DNA of 64,000 nucleotides from Cupriavidus respiraculi (lineage in GTDB: Bacteria > Pseudomonadota > Gammaproteobacteria > Burkholderiales > Burkholderiaceae), in NCBI RefSeq assembly GCF_914271545.1, contig NZ_CAJZAH010000008.1:114696-178695 (forward strand). The letters are read 5' to 3'. Below are positions 36,725-44,746 of the stretch, one piece after another. A model generated the notes under the pieces. That model did not search any database and was not told the origin of the DNA. It saw only the letters and a program-made list of their open reading frames with translations. The translations under genes were made by a program, and so were the position numbers. The first letter of the stretch is position 1. Every line of letters starts with the position of its first letter.

Positions 36725-37845
36725 GCGGCGGCGAGCGCGCGGTGCGGGCACTTTGGGATCAGCTCGTCGCGGAGGGACACGCCAGCGGCGGCTTCGCCGG
36801 ACAAGCGGTCGCGCCCTGGCCGATCCGGCTGCTGATGGGCCTCGCCGGCTGGCTCGGCGCGCTGTTCTTTCAGGTCTTCGTGCTGGCCTCGGTGTTCCTG
36901 TCGGCGCGGGAGAACGGCGCCATCGTGGCGGCTTGCGGCGCGGCGCTGCTCGCGCTGGCCGCGCTGCTGTACCGGCGCCGTGCCGGACATACCGCCTCCG
37001 AACAGTTCGCCCTCGCCAGCAGTCTCACCGGCCAGGCGCTGGCCTTGTACGGCGCGGCGCAGATGCTGGGCGGCGAGGCGGCATTGCAGTGGCCGGGGTT
37101 CTGGGCCGCTATCGCGGCGCTGCAGGTCGCGCTGTATCTGCTGATGGGCAACCGGCTGCACCGCTTCGTCGTCGCGCTGTTTGCGCTCGTGGCGGTTGCG
37201 GCCTGCGTCAGCGTCGCCATGGCGCCGCTGGAATATTTCGCGTGGAGCGCCGCGCTGGTCGTCGCGCTGTCGTGGCTCGCCCCGGCGGTGGCGCTGCTGG
37301 TCACGGCGTTCGTGCTGGCGGAGCCGGCGCTGTGCGCCGCCGGTAGACAGGGCCGGCTCGAACCCGCGGCCGACGGCGGGCTCTGCTTTGCGCTGTCGGC
37401 CGCGTTGCTGCTGACGGGCGCCGGCCATCCGCTGGCGATGGTCTGGTCGCCCGGCGAAGGCGCGGCGGGTACGGGCCACTGGATCGCCGGCGCGTTGTTC
37501 GGCGCGGTATTGGTTGCTTTTGCCGCCGCCGAGGCCCGGCGGCTGCGGTTGCCGGCGGCATGGATGATTGCGTCGCCGCTGGGCGCGGCGGTACTCGCCA
37601 GCCTGCTGGCCGGCGCCCCCGCCGTCGTGGCGGGACTGCTCGCACTCGGTCTGGCACTGCGCCGTGGCTCACTGCCCTGGCTCGGGCTGGCGATCGCCAC
37701 CATCGGCATCGGCTTCATCTGGTACTACAGCGCGCTGCACTGGACGCTGCTGATCAAATCCGCCACGCTGGTCGCGGCGGGCGCCGCCGTCCTGGCCATG
37801 CGGCTATGGCTGCTGCGTTCGACCGCCCGGGAGCAAAGATCATGA
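36721..37845 (+). CDS. DUF4401 multi-pass membrane protein
   Basis: Encodes 374 aa from a GTG at 36721 that overlaps the previous stop (GTGA). About eleven hydrophobic helices, with LLMGLAGWLGALFFQVFV early and GIGFIWYYSALHWTLLIKSATL near the end, match DUF4401. The end overlaps the next start (ATGA at 37842-37845). Overlaps on both sides show a tightly coupled three-gene operon. Function unknown. Confidence 0.85.
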   Translation: MSGGERAVRALWDQLVAEGHASGGFAGQAVAPWPIRLLMGLAGWLGALFFQVFVLASVFLSARENGAIVAACGAALLALAALLYRRRAGHTASEQFALASSLTGQALALYGAAQMLGGEAALQWPGFWAAIAALQVALYLLMGNRLHRFVVALFALVAVAACVSVAMAPLEYFAWSAALVVALSWLAPAVALLVTAFVLAEPALCAAGRQGRLEPAADGGLCFALSAALLLTGAGHPLAMVWSPGEGAAGTGHWIAGALFGAVLVAFAAAEARRLRLPAAWMIASPLGAAVLASLLAGAPAVVAGLLALGLALRRGSLPWLGLAIATIGIGFIWYYSALHWTLLIKSATLVAAGAAVLAMRLWLLRSTAREQRS

Positions 37846-38348
37846 AGCGATGGATCGTGGTGGCATGGGCGCTCACCATCGGCGTGGCGCTTGCCGGCAT
37901 CCTCGGCAAGGAACGCCTGCTGGCGCAGGGCAACGTGATCTTCCTCAAGCTCGCGCCGGTGGACCCGCGCTCGCTGATGCAGGGCGACTACATGGCCCTG
38001 CATTTCGCCGTGGCCGACGCCATCGCCCGCGCCCGCGAGGACGAAGTCAAGGCCGGCACGGCGGCGCAAGATGGCGTCGCGGTGATCCATGTCGACGCCC
38101 GCGGCGAAGCCACCTTCGTGCGCCTGCACCGCGGCGAGCCGCTCGCGGCCGGCGAAGCGCTGCTGCGCTTCCAGCAACGCACCGCGCGCTGGGGGAGGGC
38201 GCAAACGCAGATTTCGACGGATGCGTACTTCTTCGAGGAGGGGCAGGCCAAGCGCTACGAGGCGGCGCAGTTCGGGGAGTTCCGCGTCGGGGCGGATGGT
38301 CAGGCCGTGCTGGTCGGACTGCGGGGCCGGGATCTCGCGCCCCTGTGA
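37842..38348 (+). CDS. GDYXXLXY-domain membrane-anchored protein
   Basis: Encodes 168 aa. One N-terminal membrane helix (WIVVAWALTIGVALAGIL) is followed by DPRSLMQGDYMALHF, the family signature; here the final Tyr of GDYXXLXY is Phe. A basic, extracytoplasmic domain follows. It is the last gene of the DUF2157-DUF4401 operon and may be its external partner. Confidence 0.88.
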   Translation: MKRWIVVAWALTIGVALAGILGKERLLAQGNVIFLKLAPVDPRSLMQGDYMALHFAVADAIARAREDEVKAGTAAQDGVAVIHVDARGEATFVRLHRGEPLAAGEALLRFQQRTARWGRAQTQISTDAYFFEEGQAKRYEAAQFGEFRVGADGQAVLVGLRGRDLAPL

Positions 38349-38360
38349 GTGCGCAAACAA

Positions 38361-38400
38361 AAAGGCCCGCGCATCTGTGTCGATGCGCGGGCCCTTTTTT
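38361..38400. terminator. Bidirectional terminator between the GDYXXLXY operon and ychF
   Basis: AAAGGCCCGCGCATC (38361-38375) pairs with GATGCGCGGGCCCTTTT around a short loop and is followed by six Ts on the + strand. The run of As before the stem supplies a U-tract for the converging ychF transcript. Confidence 0.92.
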
Positions 38401-38414
38401 AGTCAGGGACGACG

Positions 38415-39506
38415 TCAGACGTTGAACAGGAAGTTCAACACATCCCCATCCTTGACCACATACTCCTTGCCTTCCGCCCGCATCTTGCCGGCTTCCTTCG
38501 CGCCCTGTTCGCCCTTGTACGCGATGTAGTCCTCGTAGGCGATGGTCTGCGCGCGGATGAAGCCGCGTTCGAAGTCGGTGTGGATCACGCCGGCCGCCTT
38601 GGGGGCGGTGTCGCCGACGTGGATGGTCCAGGCGCGCACTTCCTTGACGCCCGCGGTGAAGTAGGTTTGCAGGCCGAGCAGCTTGAAGCCGGCGCGGATC
38701 ACGCGGTCCAGGCCCGGTTCTTCCATGCCGAGGTCGGCGAGGAACACGGCCTTGTCCTCGTCGTCGAGGTCGGCGATCTCGGCTTCGATCGCGGCGCACA
38801 CGGCGACCACCGGCGACTTGGTCTGCTCGGCGTAGCCGCGCACGGCGTCCAGGTGCGGGTTGTTCTCGAAGCCGTCCTCGCGCACGTTGGCCACGTACAT
38901 CGTCGGCTTGGCGGTGATCAGGCAGAACGGCTTGATGGCGTCCCATTCCTCGGGGGCGAGGTCCAGGGTGCGCACGGCCTTGGCCTGGTCGAGCACGGCC
39001 TGGGCTTTTTCCAGCACGGCGACCAGGCGCTGGGCTTCCTTGTCGCCGGCGCGGGCCGGCTTGACGTAGCGGGCGATGGCCTTTTCGACGGTGGCCAGGT
39101 CGGCCAGCGCCAGTTCGGTATTGATGACCTCGATGTCCGACAGCGGATCGACCTTGCCCGCGACGTGAATCACGTTGGGGTCTTCGAAGCAGCGCACCAC
39201 GTGCGTGATGGCGTCGGTCTCGCGGATATTGGCGAGGAACTGGTTCCCCAGGCCTTCGCCTTTGGAGGCGCCGGCGACCAGGCCGGCGATGTCGACGAAC
39301 TCGACCGTGGCCGGGAGGATGCGCTCAGGCTTGACGATCTCGGCCAGCGCCTGGAGCCTCGGATCCGGCACTTCCACCACGCCCACATTGGGTTCGATGG
39401 TGCAGAACGGATAGTTTTCGGCGGCGATGCCGGCCTTGGTAAGGGCATTGAACAACGTCGACTTGCCGACGTTGGGCAGGCCGACGATGCCGCATTTGAG
39501 GCTCAT
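38415..39506 (-). CDS. ychF: Redox-regulated ATPase YchF (OBG family)
   Basis: Encodes 363 aa. G1 is [10 protein letters not shown]2-G3 includes [19 protein letters not shown], and the C-terminal TGS-like domain contains [30 protein letters not shown]. The usual G4 NKxD specificity motif is absent ([10 protein letters not shown] instead), in line with its known ATP preference. It binds ribosomes and modulates oxidative stress responses. A small + strand gap of 130 bases separates it from the divergent hydroxylase gene. Confidence 0.97.
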   Translation of the reverse strand: MSLKCGIVGLPNVGKSTLFNALTKAGIAAENYPFCTIEPNVGVVEVPDPRLQALAEIVKPERILPATVEFVDIAGLVAGASKGEGLGNQFLANIRETDAITHVVRCFEDPNVIHVAGKVDPLSDIEVINTELALADLATVEKAIARYVKPARAGDKEAQRLVAVLEKAQAVLDQAKAVRTLDLAPEEWDAIKPFCLITAKPTMYVANVREDGFENNPHLDAVRGYAEQTKSPVVAVCAAIEAEIADLDDEDKAVFLADLGMEEPGLDRVIRAGFKLLGLQTYFTAGVKEVRAWTIHVGDTAPKAAGVIHTDFERGFIRAQTIAYEDYIAYKGEQGAKEAGKMRAEGKEYVVKDGDVLNFLFNV

Positions 39507-39636
39507 GGTATCTGGCGGTAAATAGCAAAGCCGATATTCTAGCGGATGGGCGCTTCCCGGCCGTTCCCGGCGACGCGCGCGCCGGGCCGCGCCGGCCGTG
39601 CCCGGGAGCGCGGGCACGCGTGGCTATAATCGCCCC

Positions 39637-40917
39637 ATGACTCGACCCAGCGCCTCCATGCGGACCTCTCCTTCCGGTTTCCAGATTGCCGTGGTCGGCG
39701 GCGGCATCGTCGGCAAGACGTGCGCGCTGCTGCTGGCGCAGCAGGGCATGCAGGTGGCGCTGATCGCGCCGCGCCCCGCGGGGGCGGCCCAGCCCCCGGG
39801 CGAAGGCCAGTGGGACAGCCGCGTCTACGCGTTCTCCTCCAGTTCGCAGGCTCTGCTGGAGCGGCTGCGCGTGTGGGAGGCGCTGGATCCCTCGCGCGTG
39901 CAGCCCGTCCGCGACATGCGCGTGTTCGGCGACGACAGCGCGAACCGGCCCGATGCGGGCCACGACGGCGACCTGCATTTCTCCGCCTACGCGGCGGCGG
40001 TGCCGCAGCTGGCCTGGATCGTCGAATCGGGCCATGTCGAGCGCGTGCTCGATACCGCGCTGCGCTTCCAGCACCAGCTGCAGTGGTTCGACCAAACCGC
40101 GACGGCGTTCGTGCGCGACGAGACCGGCGCGACGCTCACCCTGGAAGACGGCACGCGTGTGCGCGCCGCCTGTGTGGTGGGCGCGGACGGGGCCCGCTCG
40201 TGGCTGCGTACCCAGTGCCATATTCCGGTCATCACGCGCCGCTACCGGCAACTGGGCGTGGTGGCCAATTTCCAGTGCGAACTGCCGCACGACGAGACCG
40301 CCTGGCAGTGGTTCCTCGGCACGCCACCCAAGCTGATGGCGGACGAAGAGCCCGCCAACGGCGAGATCCTGGCGATGCTGCCTCTGCCCGGCCAATACTT
40401 GTCGATGGTCTGGTCCGCGGACGAGGCGCATGCGCGGGACCTGCTGGCGCTCTCGCCCGAGGCGCTGGCGGCAACCGTGATGGAAGCGGCCAGCGGCGCG
40501 GTCGGCCGGCGCTTCGGCGCGCTGCGCTGCGTGACGCCGGCGCAGGGCTTCCCGCTGGTGCTGCAGCGCGCCGAGCAGTTCGTGCAGCCGCACGTGGCGC
40601 TGGTGGGCGACGCGGCCCATGTCGTGCATCCGCTCGCCGGCCAGGGCATGAACCTGGGCCTGCGCGATGTCGCGGAACTCGGCCGCGTGATGGCCGACAA
40701 AGAGTCGTTCCGCGGCGAGGGCGACCTGCGCCTGCTGCGGCGCTACGAGCGCGCGCGGGCCACCGACCTGCTGTCGCTGACCGCCGCCACCGATGGCCTG
40801 CACCGCCTGTTCTCGCTGCCCGGCGGCGTGGCGCGCTCGGTGCGCAATACCGGCATGCGCGTGGTGGGCGGCCAGTCGCTGCTCAAGCGCTTCCTGGTGG
40901 GCCGGGCGCTCGGCTAG
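39637..40917 (+). CDS. UbiH/UbiF/VisC-family FAD monooxygenase
   Basis: Encodes 426 aa. The FAD motif GGGIVGKTCALLLAQQG lies near residue 18, CVVGADGARSWLR follows, and the second FAD motif is VALVGDAAHVVHPLAGQGMNLGLRD, diagnostic of the ubiquinone hydroxylase group. It probably hydroxylates the ubiquinone ring; which position cannot be told. ATG 39637 is used; ATG 39658 would remove seven residues. The dsbC gene follows after about 100 bases. Confidence 0.9.
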   Translation: MTRPSASMRTSPSGFQIAVVGGGIVGKTCALLLAQQGMQVALIAPRPAGAAQPPGEGQWDSRVYAFSSSSQALLERLRVWEALDPSRVQPVRDMRVFGDDSANRPDAGHDGDLHFSAYAAAVPQLAWIVESGHVERVLDTALRFQHQLQWFDQTATAFVRDETGATLTLEDGTRVRAACVVGADGARSWLRTQCHIPVITRRYRQLGVVANFQCELPHDETAWQWFLGTPPKLMADEEPANGEILAMLPLPGQYLSMVWSADEAHARDLLALSPEALAATVMEAASGAVGRRFGALRCVTPAQGFPLVLQRAEQFVQPHVALVGDAAHVVHPLAGQGMNLGLRDVAELGRVMADKESFRGEGDLRLLRRYERARATDLLSLTAATDGLHRLFSLPGGVARSVRNTGMRVVGGQSLLKRFLVGRALG

Positions 40918-41014
40918 CGAGACGGCGAGCGGGGCTGCCCCGCCGCCTCGCACCCGCAGCGCGACGCATTTTCGACGGCCTGGGGCCGTACCTCTCAACG
41001 CATTCGGAGACAAC

Positions 41015-41764
41015 ATGCTTGAACTCATCCGGCGCCGCGCCCTGATGCCCGCCATGGTCGCCTGCGGCATCGTGGCGGCCGGCCTGGCGCTGCACGCCGC
41101 GGCGGCCGCCGACCCCACTACCGAGCGCATCAAGGCCTCGGTACAGAAGATGCTGGGCGGCCGTGCCGAGGTGAAGAGCGTCGAGAAGACGCCCATTGCC
41201 GGCCTGTTCGAAGTCAATATCGGCGGCCAGCTGGTCTATACGGACGCCTCGGGCCGCTACATCCTCAACGGCGAGATGGTCGACACGCGCACCGGCACCA
41301 ACCTGACCGAGGATCGCGTGGCCGAGCTGAACCGCATCAAGTGGTCCGACCTGCCGCTCACCCGCGCCATCAAATGGACCAAGGGCGACGGCAGCCGGCA
41401 GATGGCGGTGTTCTCGGACCCCAACTGCGGCTACTGCAAGCGCATCGAGCAGACCTTCCAGCAGATGGACAACATCACCGTCTACACCTTCCTGTACCCG
41501 GTGCTGTCGCCGGACTCGGAGGTCAAGTCCAAACAGGTCTGGTGCGCCGCCGACCGTACCAAGGCGTGGCGCGACTGGATGCTGGGCAAGGGCACGCCGT
41601 CGGGCGCTGGCAACTGCAAGACCCCGCTGGAGGAGAACCTGGCGCTTGGCCACAGCCTGAATATCACCGGCACGCCGGCGGTGTTCTTCACCGACGGCAC
41701 GCGCATCCCCGGCGCGGCCGATGTCGCCACGCTGGAGCGCAAGCTCTCCAGCCTCAAGAAGTAA
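41015..41764 (+). CDS. dsbC: Periplasmic thiol:disulfide isomerase DsbC
   Basis: Encodes 249 aa. A signal peptide (to about residue 31) precedes the dimerisation domain, then the thioredoxin-like domain with active site SDPNCGYCKR and cis-Pro motif ITGTPAVFFTDG. A second Cys pair (WCAAD and GNCKTP) gives the structural disulfide. It reshuffles wrong disulfides in the periplasm. GGAG precedes the start. A terminator follows at once. Confidence 0.95.
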   Translation: MLELIRRRALMPAMVACGIVAAGLALHAAAAADPTTERIKASVQKMLGGRAEVKSVEKTPIAGLFEVNIGGQLVYTDASGRYILNGEMVDTRTGTNLTEDRVAELNRIKWSDLPLTRAIKWTKGDGSRQMAVFSDPNCGYCKRIEQTFQQMDNITVYTFLYPVLSPDSEVKSKQVWCAADRTKAWRDWMLGKGTPSGAGNCKTPLEENLALGHSLNITGTPAVFFTDGTRIPGAADVATLERKLSSLKK

Positions 41765-41767
41765 GCG

Positions 41768-41794
41768 AACGCCGGCCCCAGTTGCCGGCGTTTT
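41768..41794 (+). terminator. Rho-independent terminator of dsbC
   Basis: AACGCCGG (41768-41775) pairs with CCGGCGTT (41785-41792), giving an 8-bp stem that an added C-G extends, followed by TTTTG. It begins four bases after the dsbC stop. Confidence 0.85.
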
Positions 41795-41840
41795 GCTGTC
41801 CCCATCCGCATCCATCGATAGAAGAGCAAAGGAGACGACG

Positions 41841-42830
41841 ATGACTTTCCAGGCCTTGCTGCTGACCCAGGCCGACGGCGCCACGCAAGCAGAAATCGCC
41901 GCGCTGGACGAGGCGCAGTTGCCGGCAGACGGCGACGTGCTGGTCGCGCTGGACTATTCGACCATCAACTTCAAGGACGGGCTTGCGATCACCGGCCGCT
42001 CGCCGGTGGTGCGCAAGTGGCCGATGGTGGCGGGCATCGACGGCGCCGGCACCGTGCTGGAGTCTTCGCACCCGCGCTGGAAGGCCGGCGACAAGGTGGT
42101 GCTCAACGGCTATGGCGTGGGCGAGACGCACTGGGGCTGCCTCGCGCAGCGCGCGCGGCTCAAGGGCGACTGGCTGGTGGCGCTGCCGGACGCCTTCACC
42201 ACGCGGCAGGCCATGGCGATCGGCACCGCCGGCTATACCGCGATGCTGTCGGTGCTGGCGCTGGAGCGCGCGGGAGTGAAGCCCGGCGATGGCGAGGTGC
42301 TGGTCACCGGCGCCTCGGGCGGCGTCGGCTCGGTGGCCATCGCGGTGCTGGGCAAGCTCGGCTACCAGGTCGTCGCCTCCACCGGCAAGACCGGCGAGGC
42401 CGATTTCTTGAAGGCGCTCGGGGCAGCGGAGGTGATCGACCGCGCGCAGTTGAGCGCGCCCGGCAAGCCGATGCAGAAGGAGCGCTTCGCGGCGGTGGTC
42501 GACTCGGTCGGCTCCCACACGCTGGTCAACGCCTGCGCGCAGGTGCGCTACGGTGGCGCGGTGACCGCGTGCGGGCTGGCGCAGGGGCTGGACTTCCCGG
42601 CATCGGTCGCGCCGTTCATCCTGCGCGGCATCACGCTGTACGGCATCGACAGCGTGATGGCGCCGATGGCGCGGCGCGAAGAGGCGTGGGCGCGCCTCGC
42701 GCGGGATCTGGCGCCGGACCGGCTGGCCGCGATCACGCAAGAGATCGGGCTGGCCGAGGCCATCGACGCGGGCCGTCGAATCGTCGAAGGCGGCATGCGC
42801 GGGCGTGTGGTGGTCGACGTCAACGGCTGA
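41841..42830 (+). CDS. acuI: Acryloyl-CoA reductase / quinone oxidoreductase AcuI (YhdH)
   Basis: Encodes 329 aa. NAD(P) motif VTGASGGVGSVAIAVLGKLGY lies at about 155-175, with zinc-free MDR N-terminal FKDGLAITGRSPVVRKWPMVAGIDGAGTV and VGETHWGCLAQ, as in YhdH/AcuI. It reduces acryloyl-CoA to propionyl-CoA with NADPH and detoxifies acrylate. AAAGGAG precedes ATG 41841. It stands alone between dsbC and the peptidase gene. Confidence 0.92.
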   Translation: MTFQALLLTQADGATQAEIAALDEAQLPADGDVLVALDYSTINFKDGLAITGRSPVVRKWPMVAGIDGAGTVLESSHPRWKAGDKVVLNGYGVGETHWGCLAQRARLKGDWLVALPDAFTTRQAMAIGTAGYTAMLSVLALERAGVKPGDGEVLVTGASGGVGSVAIAVLGKLGYQVVASTGKTGEADFLKALGAAEVIDRAQLSAPGKPMQKERFAAVVDSVGSHTLVNACAQVRYGGAVTACGLAQGLDFPASVAPFILRGITLYGIDSVMAPMARREEAWARLARDLAPDRLAAITQEIGLAEAIDAGRRIVEGGMRGRVVVDVNG

Positions 42831-42895
42831 GTCCGCGGCCGGCACGCCGCGGCCGCATCGCGGTGCGCCGAGGATGTGACGCTACAATCTCGGCC

Positions 42896-44710
42896 ATGAA
42901 GCCGATCCGATACGCCATTGCCCCGCTTCAGCCCGAAGCGCACCTGTTCGCCGTCACCGTCACGGTCGACGTTCCCGATCCCGCCGGCCAGCGCTTCTTC
43001 CTGCCGGCGTGGATTCCCGGCAGCTACATGATCCGCGAGTTCGCCCGCAATATCGTGCGCATCCGCGCCGATGCGGGCGGCGAGCCGGTCGTGCTCACCA
43101 AGCTCGACAAGCAGAGCTGGCAGGCCGCGCCGGTCGATCCCGCGCTCGGTCCGCTGACGCTCAGCTACGAGGTCTATGCGTGGGACCTGTCGGTACGCGC
43201 GGCGCATCTGGACACGACCCACGGCTTCTTCAACGGCAGTTCGGTCTTTCTCTGCGTGGACGGCCAGGCCGACGCGCCCTGCACCGTCGACATCCATCCG
43301 CCGGCCGGCGAGGCCTACCGCGGCTGGCGCGTGGCCACCGCGATGCGCGAGGCGCCCGGCCGCGAGGGCGCCAAGCGCTACGGCTTCGGACGCTACCAGG
43401 TCGCCGACTACGACGAACTGGTGGATCACCCGGTGGAGATGGGCGAGTTCGCGCTGGCGACCTTCAAGGCCTGCGGCGCGCAGCATGACGTGGTCTTCAC
43501 CGGCCGCGTGCCCAACCTGGACCTGGACCGCGTCTGCCGCGACCTCAAGAAGATCTGCGAGGAGCAGATCCGCTTCTTCGAGCCGCGCACGGCGCAGGCG
43601 CCGTTCCTCGACAGCAACCGCCGCTACGTGTTCATGACCATGGTCACCAGCGACGGCTACGGCGGCCTTGAGCATCGTGCGAGCACCGCGCTGATGTGCG
43701 CGCGCGGCGATCTGCCGGTGCGCGGCAACGACGAGGCCGGCGAGGGCTATCGCACGTTTCTCGGACTGTGCAGCCACGAGTATTTCCATACCTGGAACGT
43801 CAAGCGGATCAAGCCGGCCGCGTTCGTGCCGTACCGGCTCGAGCGCGAAACCTACACGCCCCTGCTGTGGCTGTTCGAGGGCTTTACCAGCTACTACGAC
43901 GACCTGATGCTGGTGCGCAGCGGCTGCATCACCGAGGCGCAGTACGTCGAACTGCTGGCCAAGACCTGGAACGGCGTGCTGCGCGGCAGCGGCCGCACCA
44001 AGCAAAGCGTGGCCGACAGCTCGTTCGACGCCTGGACCAAGTACTACCGCCAGGACGAAAACGCCCCCAATGCGGTGGTCAGTTACTACACCAAGGGCTC
44101 GCTGGTGGCGCTGGCGCTGGACCTGACGATCCGCACCCGCACCGGCGGCAAGCGATCGCTGGACGACGTGATGCGCGCGCTGTGGCGCCGCTACGGCCGC
44201 GGCTTCTACGCCCCCGGCGCGGTGCAGCGCGGCGTCACCGAGGCCGACGTGCTGGCGCTGATCGACGAGGTATCGGGACTGCGGCTGGGCACGCTGGTGC
44301 GCGCGCTGACCGAAGGCACCGGCGAGATCCAGCTGGCCGCGATGTTCAAGCCGATGGGCATCGCCGCCGAAGTGCAGAAGGCCGACCGCCAGGCGGCGCT
44401 CGGCATCAAGACCCGGACCGACGACGGCTGGGTGCGCATCACCCATGTGCTGGACGGCGGCGCGGGGCAGGCGGCGGGCCTGTCGGCGCAGGACCTGTTG
44501 GTCGCGGTCGATGGCCTGCGGGTCGCGCCCGGACAACTGGACAAGCTGCTCGGCCGCTACCGCGCCGGCGACAGCGTGCCGCTGCACGTCTTCCGGCGCG
44601 ACGAATTGCACGTGCTGCCGGTCACGTTCGCGCGCGAGCCGGCGACGCAGTACCGGGTCACGCTGGAGCCGGGGCGCCACGCGATGCGGGCGCGCTGGCT
44701 GGGACAGTAA
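42896..44710 (+). CDS. M61-family peptidase with C-terminal PDZ domain
   Basis: Encodes 604 aa. The zinc motif is SHEYFHTWNVKRIKP with downstream Glu in LWLFEGFTSYYDDL, plus GGLEHRASTAL before it, the pattern of glycyl aminopeptidase-like M61 enzymes. A PDZ domain near residue 505-575 (WVRITHVLDGGAGQAAGLSAQDLLVAVDG) ends the protein. No signal peptide is evident, so it is probably cytoplasmic. The FUSC-type gene starts 36 bases later. Confidence 0.9.
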   Translation: MKPIRYAIAPLQPEAHLFAVTVTVDVPDPAGQRFFLPAWIPGSYMIREFARNIVRIRADAGGEPVVLTKLDKQSWQAAPVDPALGPLTLSYEVYAWDLSVRAAHLDTTHGFFNGSSVFLCVDGQADAPCTVDIHPPAGEAYRGWRVATAMREAPGREGAKRYGFGRYQVADYDELVDHPVEMGEFALATFKACGAQHDVVFTGRVPNLDLDRVCRDLKKICEEQIRFFEPRTAQAPFLDSNRRYVFMTMVTSDGYGGLEHRASTALMCARGDLPVRGNDEAGEGYRTFLGLCSHEYFHTWNVKRIKPAAFVPYRLERETYTPLLWLFEGFTSYYDDLMLVRSGCITEAQYVELLAKTWNGVLRGSGRTKQSVADSSFDAWTKYYRQDENAPNAVVSYYTKGSLVALALDLTIRTRTGGKRSLDDVMRALWRRYGRGFYAPGAVQRGVTEADVLALIDEVSGLRLGTLVRALTEGTGEIQLAAMFKPMGIAAEVQKADRQAALGIKTRTDDGWVRITHVLDGGAGQAAGLSAQDLLVAVDGLRVAPGQLDKLLGRYRAGDSVPLHVFRRDELHVLPVTFAREPATQYRVTLEPGRHAMRARWLGQ

Positions 44711-44746
44711 GCGGGGCCCTCGCTCCCGCCGCCACCGCCGGCCCGC

